Below, piece by piece: positions 9,699 to 21,973 of a stretch of DNA of 64,000 nucleotides (positions are counted from its first letter, which is position 1; each line of letters begins with the position of its first letter). The notes beneath the pieces were generated by a model. The model was not told where the DNA came from and searched no databases. It was given only the letters and a program-made list of their open reading frames with translations. Made by a program: the position numbers and the translations under genes. This DNA comes from Leuctra nigra (lineage: Eukaryota; Arthropoda; Insecta; Plecoptera; Leuctridae): assembly GCA_934045905.1 (NCBI GenBank), contig OW203763.1, positions 38,701,017 through 38,765,016 of the forward strand, in the 5' to 3' direction.

Positions 9699-11030
9699 TA
9701 TCTAGTGGAGCGGTCGCTCCACGCCAGCCAAGTCGTATGGCGCGCGCACACTCTCATATAAAGGCTGGAGCAAACCCACTTTTACTGTAAGCATCAAAGT
9801 GGCATTTTCGGCCTTCTGGATCTCAAAATTGAGAAAAAAATCACATTGTTGCAAAATCTCTTAATTTCGAGCTATGGCCCAACCCACCCAATATACCAAA
9901 TTTGGTAACAATAGGATATGATGTTTGCGAGCTAGAGGGCCGTGAAAACAGTGAAATTGTACGGCTTTCTTCAGATAATAATGATGATTATTATTTCTCA
10001 TCTTCCAATAAATTCCGCGGTCTCCGCCACAGCCTAAACGGCTGGGTCGATTGACCCGAAATTTTCACCATATATACAGCTCGTCTGCCTGATGATACCT
10101 TGCCCTTATGAATTTTTTGTGCCGCCATTTTGAAACCGGAAGTGACGTCATATCTCAAAAACGGCTTGACCGATCGGAACGAAATTTGCGCCAATCGATT
10201 CAGACGGTCCTCTATACGAAATAACAATAGTGAAATTAAAGTTTTCTATTTACTGAAACCGGAAATGACGTCATAGTTTAGCGAAATCTGCCTAAATTCA
10301 CTTCCCCTTTATATAAAAACCAACTACATATTCAGAAGGCTTATAATGAAATATTAGTATTTATATACATATTAATACAATGTGTAAGAGTTTTCAGCCG
10401 CCATTTTAAAAACCGGAAGTGATGCCATATCTCGAAAACGGCTGGACCTATTGGAACGATGCTTTCGCAATTCTTCATGGCATATCACTTTAAGTTTATA
10501 TTTAGCTCCAAACAATATTTTTCTTAGTAACTAATTCGGAAATGGCGTAATTTTTTAAAGGAATTAGTCATTGTTGCCCCAATAAGTTTTACAAGTTGTG
10601 TAAATAAACTAAAAAAATAAGTGATATCCCCATAAAAAACACTCCGTGTAAAAAAAACAGCCAAGTCTCTTCAACTAAAAAATAATAATGAAATCTAAAA
10701 ATTCTGCACTGAAACGTAGAGATATCAAAAAATGAGCCAAGTCAAAACTTTATTTGAAAATTAAAAAATACTTGGCGCATCGTTTTTTTAGGGCATTGTA
10801 GGTATACTATAAGTATATGTATTTATATCTAGCCTATACTTCTAAGCTATTTATTTACACGATGCGCCAAGTATTTTTTAATTTTCAAATAAAGTTTTGA
10901 CTTGGCTCATTTTTTGATATCACTACGTTTCAGTGCAGAATTTTTAGATTTCATAATTTTTTTTTAGTTGAAGAGACTTGGCTGTTTTTTTACACGGAGT
11001 GTTTTTTATGGGGTGATAATATTAATTGAA
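9699..11030. mobile_element. composite repeat family F1 with terminal foldback, copy 1
   Basis: Begins at CTAGTGGAGCGGTCGCTCCAC, containing the perfect hairpin GTGGAGCG/CGCTCCAC, and includes CCGGAAGTGACGTCA blocks. It ends in a large hairpin at 10628-11013 whose arms (10628-10782 and 10860-11013) are nearly perfect complements around a 77-nt loop. The same order of blocks recurs at 45885-47010. Non-coding. Superfamily unclear; Helitron-like ends are possible. Confidence 0.75.
10628..11013. repeat. foldback hairpin, arms about 155 bp
   Basis: The left arm starts CCCCATAAAAAACACTCCGT and the right arm ends in its complement. The inner ends carry CTTGGCGCATCG and CGATGCGCCAAG flanking the loop. 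Transcription through it would give a long double-stranded RNA stem. Confidence 0.95.
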
Positions 11031-11735
11031 GTGGCCTAATTATTTGATTCAAGTCAATGTCCATATTCAAGTGAATATAAAATGGAATACCATATATGTG
11101 TGTCAATAGTTCCCTAATTGGAATAACAGTTCAAACAAATTATAAAATATTCAATATTTTTCCGTTTCAAATCTGAACGAACAATCAATCAAACGTAAAC
11201 GAAACATTTGCTATCACTCGCAGTTGAATTTATTTGAAAAGGGATAGTTGAGTGGGCAGTGCACATGAATGCGGAACAACACAGTTCGGTGCGTCATGGT
11301 CGCATATCTCGGGATTTTATAGCTCATTATGACTCATAAATATGCAAATGGTGGGATAATGCCAATCATATTACAATTTTATCCTTCTTCACTTTCATCG
11401 TTTTACAGCTTTCAGACAATATGCCGTGTAGGTAATCATGTTTAAAATAGACTACGAAAAGTTTGCTATACCATTTTAAACATTATTAGCTAGTCTGGAT
11501 TTATAGAACCTGCAGAGGTTTTCTGTCTACTATTTACACTTTTTAATAAAAAAGTTTTGAATTTGGTGTAATCCTCAAGCTTTATTCGCAGCTTTATTTT
11601 ATATGCATTTGAAAAAATTATATAATAGGTACCTAATAATATAATATTTCTCGAAACGTTTTTTGCAGTGCAATCATTCATGACTTCCGACACTATACGA
11701 GCTAATATCCCTTATATAATTTATTCTAATATAAT

Positions 11736-11857
11736 TTTTATATATTATATATGTATATATATATATATATATATATACATATATAAATATAAATATATAA
11801 ATATAAATAATATATATAATATAATATATAATATATAATATATAATATATAATATAT

Positions 11858-11888
<31 letters not shown>

Positions 11889-11950
11889 TATATATAATAA
11901 TAAAATATATATTCAGTATATTATAATAATATATCAGTTATATATACCTA
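11736..11950. repeat. AT/TA-rich simple repeat
   Basis: A run of TATATA, ATAAATATA and related dinucleotide-like repeats with a few interruptions. No coding content. Confidence 0.95.
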
Positions 11951-12054
11951 TATATAAGTCAGTAAGCTGCGTTGTGGTAGATAAAACTACCAAACCAGGT
12001 ACCTACAAGCATCTACAAGGTAATATGAAGGGATGTGTGTTGTGAAAAATATCC

Positions 12055-12126
12055 GACCGAACCGGGGCTCGAACCCGGGACCTCTCACTTGCCGGGCGAG
12101 AGCTCTACCAACTGAGCTACCCGATC
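12055..12126 (-). tRNA. tRNA-like sequence, anticodon GGC (Ala-type), possibly SINE-embedded
   Basis: The minus strand folds by hand into a 72-nt cloverleaf. The acceptor stem GATCGGG pairs with TTCGGTC (with wobbles), the D stem is GCTC/GAGC, the anticodon stem is CTCGC/GTGAG with loop CCGGCAA, and the T stem is CCGGG/CCCGG with loop TTCGAGC. Boxes A and B are intact and a TTTTT terminator follows. Against a functional tRNA: position 33 is C instead of the near-invariant U, and GGC is an uncommon animal Ala anticodon. It may be the head of a SINE whose body runs toward 12025. Confidence 0.45.
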
Positions 12127-12312
12127 GGACGGACGGACATTAGACACAACACACTGATGAGGGTTAGAGATCTCAGAGGAGAATGGAATGAAGGTAGAGA
12201 ATGCTTCTACGAACTGTCATACCACCGGTGACGATGCTGTCACCATGTCTCATTGCACTGGCGTGAGCAACCCTCTTTTACTCGACTGAACGAGTTGCTT
12301 TTCAGCTCGAAT

Positions 12313-12466
12313 GATGAGAATGTAGGTTTCTGTGGAAAACTTCCATGGAGTCAGGATGATATGAAGGGATGTGTGTGAAAACACACATGTGTTGTGAAAA
12401 AAACACACATCCCTTCATATCATCCTGACTCCATGGAAGTTTTCCACAGAAACCTACATTCTCATC
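12313..12466. repeat. perfect hairpin with about 62-bp arms next to the tRNA-like unit
   Basis: The left arm starts GATGAGAATGTAGGTTTCTG at 12313. The right arm (to 12466) is its exact complement, with about 28 nt between. Part of the arm (ATGAAGGGATGTGTGT) also occurs at 12026 beside the tRNA-like sequence, so the hairpin looks like an inverted duplication of neighbouring element sequence. Confidence 0.9.
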
Positions 12467-13265
12467 TACAAGGTAGATAACAAAATTATGTTTCAGGCAT
12501 ATGCGTGCCATTGTGTTGACTGTGCATTGTTGGAAATAGAGCAAAATGTTTTATTGTTTTTCACTATACTCGATATTTCCGAGGGGAATTAATTCTACAT
12601 TTTAATCTCAAAATTTAAAAAAAAAATCGTGGTTAATGCATCATGGTAAACGCTTTACAATAAAAAAAATCCCAAAACTCTATCTGCTTTTAAGCTTCTT
12701 TTCTCTTTCTTCTGAAAGTGTTGCATAAACCCAGTTTCTGTTACCTCATTGTTACCAATGAGTTTTGAGTTTGGATTGAGATTTGAGTTGATCTTTTAAA
12801 ATGTAAACGTTTCTTTTTATTAAGTAGCATCCGGAAATCATTTCGACCCATTTATAAATACAGATTCTATAGACATTCTCTTTCGCCATTGAAAAACTTA
12901 TTTGCTAAAAAAAATGCTGCAATGCGATTATTGCTCATGTGCCAATTGGACTCGAATTTTTGTATTAGGTATATAATAAATGAACCTTCTTGACACTTTG
13001 TCTGTAATTCAATTACAAAAAATCGAGTCCACTTTGCACTTGTTTAATACTATTTTAGCGACACTTGAAAGTGCAATGACAATTTTATGTTGCACGAGGA
13101 AACAGAAATCAATTGTGCAAGAAGAAAATGAGGCAAACTAATATCATTATGATATTTTAGATTTTGAAAGTGAAAGTCTCAAACAAATGATTTTAATGTT
13201 GAAAGTTTTTTTCATGTTGATTATAATTCGATATGTAAGTAATTACTTTCACGTATGTAGATGAT

Positions 13266-13342
13266 GAGGATGATTGGGCGATGATGATGATGATGATTAT
13301 GATGATGATGATGATTATGATGACGATGATGATAATAATGTG
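13266..13342. repeat. (GAT)n microsatellite, imperfect
   Basis: Imperfect GAT/ATG trinucleotide repeats. The plus-strand acidic frame over it is low complexity and not supported as a gene. Confidence 0.9.
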
Positions 13343-14479
13343 ATGGAAGGTGGGAAGAATCTTCCTCTTTCGACTGAAGTAAACCACGAAAACCCACGAT
13401 ACTTGAAAGCTCATAGAATATACGTACAAAAGAAAAACGACAAATCCACAAACATTATGGAATCTTCATTATATTTTCAGATCATTTTGGGTCAAAATAT
13501 TCCACGAGTGCGATTTGTTAAATGTAGAGTATTTTGGCTAACTATTTATTTTAATTTTTTAGTCTTACTCCAAAGTTTGAATTGAAAAATTGGGGATAAA
13601 ACAAAATTATACTCAGCAAATAAATTGTTTTATGCCCAATGTCGATAATAGCAAATGTCAACATTTTATGGATCTGCGATATCTGAAGATATAAAAGATC
13701 GATTTCTTTACTTGATAACTTATTATTAATTATTGATAATAATAACAACTAAGTACTACCATAATAATGGTCCGAGCCTTAGGTTAAACGACTATAAAAA
13801 GTTATTTATTTTAATATTAGTTGTCACATTAAAAGATCATTCAATCATTCCCTATGGCTGTGGGACGCATGACGTGAACGAGACAATTAGTAGAAAATTC
13901 TATCAAGATTTTGAAACTCTGTTTATGAATGAATATAGTACGTATACTATATTATAGTACGTTGTATTAATGTGAAAACGAATAAGTATCTGAATATACA
14001 AGTACTGGTTGCCTTGATTTTCAAGCGATGTTCTAACCATGAATATTGCACGCAAGAATAAATAATGCGTCCATAATTAATTGCATGCCATCATTATATT
14101 ATTTATATTCGAACATGGCCAATTTATGTTTCGCCAAATTACATATCATAAATAATGCACAATTCTATTCAATCTATGTAATTATATAAATGTGTATAAT
14201 TATATTCAAGCGCGAGAATTCTGCAGTCGCAAAAATTATATAAAATGTAAACAATAAAATAGGTACTCAAGTTTGTCCCTTGAGATGCCACAGGTCTCCG
14301 AATATAATATAATCTTCGTTGGTTTAAAATTAATATGCAAATGTTAAAACTGCGATTTTTATTCATCAAGATCACGTTTAGCTGCTATTTTTTACATTAC
14401 AAGCTGTTTTGTAAATCTTGGGATAAAGTACATTCCAAAGAAAAATGCAAAAAATGCAGAGGCCAGCCAACTTCTCACA

Positions 14480-14610
14480 CTGAGCCCAAGCTTGTGCTGC
14501 CACATTCCAGTAGTCTCCCGTATTCAGTCGGTCATGGGTTCGATTCCCCAGACGCTCGACACTTACGACTGAGGTAATATCAGGCAAGATGCAACCTTCC
14601 CGTCTTCGTC
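14480..14610 (+). mobile_element. SINE fragment, tRNA head
   Basis: GGGTTCGATTCCCCAGACG is a good box B. The downstream stretch (ACTGAGGTAATATCAGGCAAG) matches the post-tRNA region of other SINE copies only loosely. Partial copy. Confidence 0.55.
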
Positions 14611-15624
14611 AACCTTATAACATGCACAGAGAAATGACCTAGCCAAACGTGTAGTCAATCTACAGCATTTTAAAAAAATCAATGAAATGAGATAATATTA
14701 TGCAAACGTGAATTTAAACTGTTGAAAATGAAAGTGGCCGTGATCTTCTAATTAATAGAAGCGATTAACAACTGCTGTCACAAACAAGCCAGGTAGTGGA
14801 TTTCAAAACACGCCATGGGTCAACTATTACATATTTGTAATTGGTTATTGGTTAACTTTAATCTAATTATTTATGCCAAAAATTGAGGTATCGCAAAAAC
14901 GAACCTGTTGGCACGTGTAATAATAGGGAAACATTTATTTCACAATTGAACATAGTATTCATACTTGTGCTTTTGAAATACATTATTTTGTCACCGAGTC
15001 ACTCGTTATTTAGATCATTCCATCGGCAATCCACAACGCCACAAAAGGCAAGCGTCGAGCGAGGGCCGAAGAAAATAGTTTTATTTTAATTTATTAAAAC
15101 AAATTTATTGGGCAAATGTTGTAAAACACTTAATTAATACCTATTGCCGTATATCTCCAACTTTTATCATTTTCTAAACTTCAAAATGTTAGCACTATTG
15201 AGAAACGGCTGAAACTCTGGTAATGCATCCAGAACTTGAAACGAAATCATTGTTGTCTACTCAACATTTTTCATACATCTTTTTAAGTCTCTTAGAACAT
15301 AGTTGGTGGGCAACAATTCATTCGACTCATGAATATATCTGCGATCATCATCAGAGGCCAGACTCCAAGTTCATCCTCGTTGTGGTCCAACATCCTGAAC
15401 ATCCTTGGGTCTCATCCTTGTGAGGCAGACACAAAAACTAACGACGAAACTAGAACGAAACTTGCTTTACAATTGCTAACATATTTTATAGCCTTGTATT
15501 TTATTACAAAAATGGAATCAAACAACGCAGTAATTAAATGTTTATCTTTATCTTGAAAAGATGTGTAAAGTCAAGGTAAATTATTGTCTATTGAGGAACC
15601 CTGTGTGAGTTCACCAAGTATGAA

Positions 15625-15800
15625 GAAGCAAGTTGGCTCTGGACTAGAACTCCGGAAGTTTCGATTCCAAACATTTCTGCTGGTCTTATAAGAGCAGCCG
15701 CCTCCTTCCCACCAACCATTCATACATTCTTCAACATCATCATCATCATCACGATATCACATCAAAATCATTTACCAGTTGCCATTAGCGTGACGTTCAA
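15625..15800 (+). mobile_element. SINE fragment, body and tail
   Basis: Contains a decayed box B (AGTTTCGATTCC), the shared GCCGCCTCCTTCCCACCA body block, an ATC-rich stretch and a CCATTAGCGTGAC tail similar to other copies. The box A region is eroded. Confidence 0.65.
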
Positions 15801-16324
15801 TTATGAAAGTACTACGATATAGGTACCTATTTTAACCGTTGCTCACCCAAGCAATAATACTCCTGTGTGACAATAAAATTGTACTACGAAATCTCAAGAT
15901 ATGTCCATTTTATCAAGGAAATGACATGAAGATGTCAAATGAAACTATTTCAGTATATTTCAGTATTTCAGTATTTCAGTATGTCACTGAAATACTTTGT
16001 CTATAAATAACTTCCCTATTTAATTATTATACATATAATATTTTTGTATTTTTATACAACGAAAATGAACCACTTTAAAAGTGCACTTTCTGTAATTAAT
16101 TAATTAAATAATTAATTGTTTACTTCATGATATAATTACCTAATGCATTATATGAATATAGTCATAAAAGCGATGGTTCCTTGAATAAATGATTATTTTT
16201 TTAGGATGGAGTAATTTTCTTCAAAAATAATAAGAATTATGAGTTACCCTACCAGAACAATCCTTCATAAATGCTTTCTACCGAGCTTTCTACCACAAGA
16301 ATGCTTCTATGCAACTAGACTAGA

Positions 16325-16535
16325 TCATACGTAATGGCGACGGCTGAGTGATTGTGATTGTGATTGTGAGGAGTTGACTGAGCAATGTGCAAGGATGGTG
16401 GCAAGGAAGTGGTCGTGGCCTATAGTAGGGAACCTTGGCAATATTTGCCTCCCGACTGAGGGAAACCACGGAAACAACTCAGTCAGGAAGGAAGGCGGTT
16501 GGGAATCAAACCCGGGACCTCCGGATTGCAAGCAC
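16325..16535 (-). mobile_element. tRNA-derived SINE, minus-strand copy
   Basis: The minus strand reads tail to head, with body block CCACGACCACTTCCTTGCCA and box B GGGTTTGATTCCC. It abuts a MITE family A copy on its right. Confidence 0.75.
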
Positions 16536-16745
16536 ACTCGAACAAATAATAAACGGTACCTCGAAAGAAATGGATTTTCTGATAAGTTTGATGGCATCAT
16601 CCTATGAAGTCTGTGCTAAGCATTATCTAACTCAGTAGGTGAGCTCTGATTTCATTGATAATAACAAGGATTGATTGTCAAGGAACCTGACCAGCAGCCA
16701 ATCAGTTTTGTGCAAAGTACCGTTTTTAATTGGTTTGAGTGAACA
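16536..16745 (-). mobile_element. MITE family A, copy 2 (inverted)
   Basis: Reverse-orientation match to copy 1, including CCTGACCAGCAGCCAATCAG and GGTGAGCTCTGATTTCATTG. Degenerate ends; the right end finishes GAGTGAAC. Confidence 0.75.
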
Positions 16746-17027
16746 TATCGCTTAAACCAATTCATTTTGCAAATACATATTTGTCAGAACACGAAACGCA
16801 GAATTATCACAGTAAATAACTAATAATTATTTACATGAGTATGATAAATTTTGTCATAGTCATTTCTCATTTAAAATGTATTTGCCATAAAACTGCCATA
16901 ATGCCATAACACTTCTCGTAGGCGAGAAGAGCCTCAGATAAATATATCTCTTTCGCGATTTCATGATTTCTCAAACTGTAGTCTGTACGATCAGGATCAG
17001 GAGGTGAATATCAAGATGTCATCTTAC

Positions 17028-17214
17028 CTCTTCCCTTCAAGGACCAAGACTTGACAGTAAACTTGACATCCGTGAAGGTGATTGTGACAGACCCCTTCTT
17101 CCCGATCTCAGAGTCCCCGTCTTTGAGTGGATTCACCGATCCGAGATTGTTGTTGTAAGCCACACCGTTCCGTCCCGATACTCTTCGTCTTCCGTCAGCT
17201 GCAATCTTCTCCAT
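17028..17214 (-). CDS. ABCG-family half transporter, N-terminal exon (exon 1 seen)
   Basis: The minus-strand ATG at 17214 opens 62 codons plus one base up to the donor AGAG/GTAAGA at 17028/17027. The upstream longer frame uses a TTG and is not preferred. The protein has a polar N-terminus (MEKIAADGRRRVSG), then VTITFTDVKFTVKSWSLKGR, the first beta strand that precedes the Walker A region in ABCG proteins. The terminal G joins the first two bases of the Walker A exon to give a Glu codon, so the three exons read through without a break. A further 5' non-coding exon is possible. Substrate unknown; ABCG1/4 relatives export sterols and lipids. Confidence 0.85.
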
Positions 17215-19020
17215 CGTAGGTTTAATACTGATTGCTTTCAATACTTGTAGATCAGATCACTTATTTGACTAGAACAGCGATGTCATTTCAACGATCAAGG
17301 ATTACGTTGAGCTTCCACCAACATTTTCTCTTCGTGTCACCATTATTTGAATTTAATTAAACTGAACTTTTGGTCGTCGATCTTCATAATTAATTATGCC
17401 GTTGATCTAACCAAAAAGGCACTGGAACCAAAATTCCCACACAAAAAAATTGTCGCACTAGAAATCAAAAGTATTTTTTTATCGGTTATAAATCAGTATT
17501 TGATCGCATTTTTGTAATTAATTTGCATAGTTGATGTGAGAAATAGTTTACGAAGTGCGAAATGAATTGACTGGAAATGGTACTGGCGCACGTGGGGCGG
17601 TCACTCAACGACTGCACGAGTACAACACGAGCGTAATGGTTTTAAGCGAAGGAGAGTGTTCGACGATCATGTGGCAAGTCCTGAGTAAGTCACAGACTTG
17701 GACCATGTTGAAGGCTGCAGCGAAGTGTCCTTGTGAGTAGCGCTGGCTAGCGGAAACCATCCTGCAACGAAATACAAGGTGTATAAATTACCAGTACTTA
17801 TGTAATAGCACTAATCATGCATGTTTATTTGTGTAATCGGTCATCATTGAGCTATTTATTTGTGTAATCGTTGAATAATAGGATAATTGTACGGGTAATA
17901 CATTCCCAAGAATGACAATTAAAATAAGATTTCCTTTGATTATACTGTTTATGGTCTTCATAAACTATACATAATATGACTTTTATGGTTTTTGATTTTA
18001 TTGGTGTTGAATATCGCACTGTTCTGCAATTAGAACGATAGAATCTTTTAAATTTGACTTTCGACTGAAAAACGAAAAAGTCAGCCAGGAAGGACGGTCG
18101 TAGGTCGTAGGCTCGAGCCCAGATTATAAAGAAGTCTAATTCACAATTCAGACATAAATTAATCAGACTTTTAGAGTTCACATTGACAACATTTTCAGTT
18201 GATTTCAGATTACATTCTAAATCAATATTGTGTTTTCGTGAGAATACGATTGTAATTGTGATTGTATTAATTTGTTACGAAAATAACCGCGTCAACTCAC
18301 GAATGAACTTGTACCTGTTACATATTCAAACAAGCTTTATTTCGTCAAATCGTCATCATATCCTTAATGACCAAACAAATTTTACTCTATATGTAAATTA
18401 GTGACAAGAGACATTTTAGAAATCGCTCCTAAGTAGGAGCGTACATCGCCTTTTTGCATAACGTATGATAAAATATATTTATTATAAAATTACATTACTT
18501 ACATTTAAATGACAAACAATTCCATGTGTGTATTAGGTTTTTAAGTATAACATTCATGTGTTCCGTCGTTCCATGTGATGGATCTGGTAATTAGGGTAAT
18601 TGTATGCTAAGTATTAAGTATGCATTGAGACAGGAAGGAAGCCATCTGTACAATCCTGACACACAAATAACACGGTAATTTCATACTATACATTGATGGC
18701 ATGTGACAACGTTATTGGGGCCCTATTCTCTAACTTCTCCATGTGATATCGATTCGCTATATTGTTGATTTTATAGAGGAGAGGAGATTTCATGTGATAT
18801 ATAATAAGTGAAATCAGTTAAGAATGGGTCCAGAAGGTTGGTACTCGGGAATCAATTGAATGCTACATTTTTAAATATTAATCTGGAAATTAATTTGGCG
18901 TTCACTTTGTCTATCCCGAAATGTTCAGTTTATAAAGTTATTGGACTTTGTGGTGGGGGGAGGGGGGGGGGGGGACAGAAGGTAGAGAATTCTTAAAACT
19001 TAAAAATTAAATAACAAGTT
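17215..19020. other. 5' flank of the ABCG gene, no clear element
   Basis: Holds the likely 5' untranslated or promoter sequence of the minus-strand gene. A slightly GC-richer block at 17555-17745 has an open frame but no recognisable protein, and could be an untranslated exon. A poly-G tract lies at 18954-18974. The remainder is AT-rich with no feature that I can support. Confidence 0.4.
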
Positions 19021-19228
19021 GTAGATTTGGCCGAAGTAAAACGGTGTTTGAACGAAACGGATTGGCTGCTGGTCAGGTTCCTTGACAATCAATCAATGAA
19101 ATTAGAGCTCGCCTACTATACAGTTAGATGAGTGACGCATTAGCATAGACTTAATCGGATGATGCCATCAAATCTTTATCAGACGATCCGTTTCTTTCGA
19201 ATGCCGTGTTCACTTTGGCCGAGTATAC
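19021..19228 (+). mobile_element. MITE family A, copy 3
   Basis: The left end GTAGATTTGGCCGAAGTAAA and the complement of the right end (GTATACTCGGCCAAAGTG) are inverted repeats. The interior shares GATTGGCTGCTGGTCAGG and the GATGCCATCAAATC block with the other copies. Confidence 0.85.
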
Positions 19229-19429
19229 TTATGTAAGACCATGCCATTAGATCTAGTATCTTGTGAATTGTGTTCTATTAAATTGACTTGGTGTAGGAAT
19301 GCCGATCACTGTTGGATCTTATTCAGAAGGTTTCTAGATCGATTCCCGTCGGCGCTTTTCATGGACGAGGGTTTATCAAGATTTTGAACGAACCGAGACA
19401 AATCTTATGAGATTCCTTTGCTAATTCCG

Positions 19430-19520
19430 TCTTATTTCTACTATGAGGGGATCGAACCGGCGGCTTCGGAGTGCAAGTCCACGGTGTTCCTGCCTGCACC
19501 AACTTGCTCCATGCAGAACT
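19430..19520 (-). mobile_element. tRNA-like SINE head
   Basis: The minus strand has AAGTTGGTGCAGGCAGGAAC (box A region) and CCGGTTCGATCCCC (box B). The body after it differs from the main SINE family, so this may be a second family. Confidence 0.55.
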
Positions 19521-20385
19521 GAACTAACAGTAACATTGCAGTACAACGTAAGTTCGTATCGATCGTACTTGGACATTGTTCACACCACCATCGATTGACA
19601 AAACAGAACTCCTCATGGCATTTAAATATTTACAAACTTTGAAATACGCCGCTATATAAAAAGCTATGCTGAGAAATGTTTAGTTCAGAATTATATTTAG
19701 GTAGGTACTTCTGCAATATCCCGCATCATTTAATCGCTATAACTGTATATTACGTTAAAATAACAAGCATAGACATTGTTACAGGTTAATGCACTTGAGA
19801 ATATTCATTAAAAATTATCTCCTTCCGTATATCAATTATTGCGATTTCATAATAGCTTTCCAACAATTTTGAGTTAATGTGTAATTAATTGTATATGTCA
19901 ATGTAACTTTTCACGGCCACTGTTTCACGGCGTGTGTTTCAAATAAGCCGATGAAAATCTGTGAGTTTGGTGCTGTGTGTTACTAGTTCGCCGGGTTATG
20001 CTTCGGACATGCTTCGGACCTGCCTCGGACGCAATTAAATCCGAATGGAAGGTTACAGAGATTCAAGGCACTAATTAGTGCGCCTGCGCCAGAGTGCGCT
20101 ATTACATTCATAAGCAAACATCTTGCCACGTGAGCATTCATTATGCAAAACATTGTTTTTATAACATAAAGGTGTCCGTTTTCATTTTAGAACTCCAATG
20201 TGAAAAATATGTTTAATATTTTCTACCATTCCAAAATATTTATATGAAGTTATTGAAATTTGTAACGTGTAATAAAAAGATGTGTTTAAGATGTGTTAAA
20301 AATGTGGTTAATTTCCTATGTCCTCTTCGTTCAGATTATTCTATTAAAAAAATAACCATTTTAATTTTGTACTTGTGAAAATTGT
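19521..20385. other. no recognised feature
   Basis: AT-rich sequence without a convincing reading frame, splice-site pair, tandem repeat or match to the other repeats in this window. Confidence 0.4.
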
Positions 20386-20870
20386 GAGGCACCTGAGTGA
20401 AGATTTTCGTGGTTTTCCTCAGAACCCTTAGCGCGGTGGTGGGGTTTGTGTTGGCCAATGATCCATTGCAGCTACGCCGGCGAGCATATGCTCATGTGTA
20501 AGGGCTACCCATGCCGGACAGGTCAGTGGTGAGACCCAGACAAAGAGCAGCCAGGGTCGGCCTAACCATGTCCTCCCTTGCATTTGCGGTCCCCTCGGGC
20601 CGGCCTTCCCCCTCGAGATGGTGATCCCCCTGAAATCGGGTTCCACCGTTCCGCCGGCCCGAATCCTCACACCCCCCGGGCTGTCACCATTCCGGCCTGG
20701 CCTTCCCACCAGTGCTGGACTCCCCCGGATCGGGCCCGTTAGGTCGAACCCTCCCTTTGTCCTCCACTTAAGATCAACAAAGTTAAATATACAAATTAAT
20801 GTGCTCAATATAACCTCGTCGTTGACACGCCGTTAAACCAAAATAATCTAATCTAAGCTAATCTAATCCT
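20386..20870 (+). mobile_element. GC-rich retroposon 3' fragment
   Basis: A block much richer in GC than its surroundings, with CCTCGGGCCGGCC and CCCCCGGGCTG. It ends in a lower-GC tail CGTTGACACGCCGTTAAACC and then AATCTAATCT-like short repeats. This form resembles the 3' end of an insect non-LTR element or a SINE built on one. No reverse transcriptase is visible, and the open frames on both strands are composition artefacts. Confidence 0.5.
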
Positions 20871-21089
20871 GACTAGTATTATACACTCCCTGAGCAGTTT
20901 CTCACCACACAGACTCCATTTATTATGGAGTGGCTGAGACAAACTGGAATATTTTGACCCTGAACACAAATTATTTCACTCGATAATTAAATTTTATTAC
21001 CATAGCTCTAAAACATTGCAAATCTAACAAAAGACCAATAGAAATTAATTTTTATTATGAAATATGAATATGCATACGAGCATACAAGA

Positions 21090-21125
21090 GGAGATGGTCG
21101 GGGGGGGGGGGGGGGGAGGGGGAAG
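21090..21125. repeat. poly-G tract
   Basis: A run of about 16 G with a short GGGAGGGGGAAGG extension. Low complexity, and a likely site of assembly length error. Confidence 0.95.
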
Positions 21126-21282
21126 GAGGAATATTATGGCCTACAGGTCATTAGATGCCTCTTATGATTTTCCCTCGTCTGTTCAGCCCTCTATTATAGT
21201 TTGCCATGTCTCTGCTATGCACTATTGTTCCTTCTGATTTTTATTCATCTACCGATAGGCACATAAGTAACTCGAAATAACT

Positions 21283-21570
21283 CTACAAATGGAGCCAGGT
21301 TCAGGCAGTAACGCTCTGGTTTTGTACGCCAGAGGTCAAATGTTCGATACCAGTGGTAGTCATTCCCTGAGACTTATTCCTGGATTTCCTCAGTCGAGAT
21401 ATCAATTATGGAAAGGTGTCCTATTAAACCTACTAAGGTTTCTTCCTTCCCACTGTCGATCCATACCTATTCTTAATCACCATCTCTATCATCATCATAT
21501 TCATTCATCTGTCACTATAGCCTAGGTCAGGGACTAGGTGAAGAGCTAAGGCTTTTCACCCCTGGGTTTT
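21283..21570 (+). mobile_element. tRNA-derived SINE, copy
   Basis: The head AGCCAGGTTCAGGCAGTAAC is followed by box B-like ATGTTCGATACCAG, a TTCCTCAGTCGAGA body block, CTTCCTTCCCACTGTCGATC and an ATC-rich tail. The only frame over it is not protein-like. Confidence 0.75.
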
Positions 21571-21734
21571 CTTTCAATTAAGAGCAGTGTTTATTAAGTT
21601 GTCAGCCTTGAATGAGGGAATATTCTTAACTAGTTTGTGTACTGGTGCAAAACTTATTTTTTTAATTGATGTATCTACATCATTTTTTAATAAAAGTATT
21701 TTTTTAAATTTAGATACTCGGTAAAAAGTACAAT

Positions 21735-21973
21735 GTATACACTTGGCACAACTAAAAACTGTAAGAATTCGAAAGAAAAGGATTACATGAAAAATATTTT
21801 ATGGCATCATCAGATGAAGTCTAACATAATATGCTAACATCATTGCTAACTCATTATCAGACTCTAGTTTATGTGAGCTCTGATCATTGATGATAATAAG
21901 GATTTATTTCAAGTACCCTGTCCAGCAGCCAATTAGTTTGGTTCAAATACCGTTTTATATTTTGCGAGTGTAC
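21735..21973 (-). mobile_element. MITE family A, copy 4 (inverted)
   Basis: Begins GTATACACTTGG and ends GCGAGTGTAC. The interior is the reverse complement of the family A interior (GTCCAGCAGCCAATTAG, ATGGCATCATCAGATGAAG). Confidence 0.85.

Noticed and set aside
17555..17740. 61-codon plus-strand frame near the ABCG start
   Set aside because: No recognisable protein or splice context. It could be untranslated leader of the minus-strand gene, so not called as CDS.
20428..20836. 126- and 72-codon frames on opposite strands in a GC-rich block
   Set aside because: Low stop frequency is due to GC content. The block ends in a retroposon-like tail and shows no domain.
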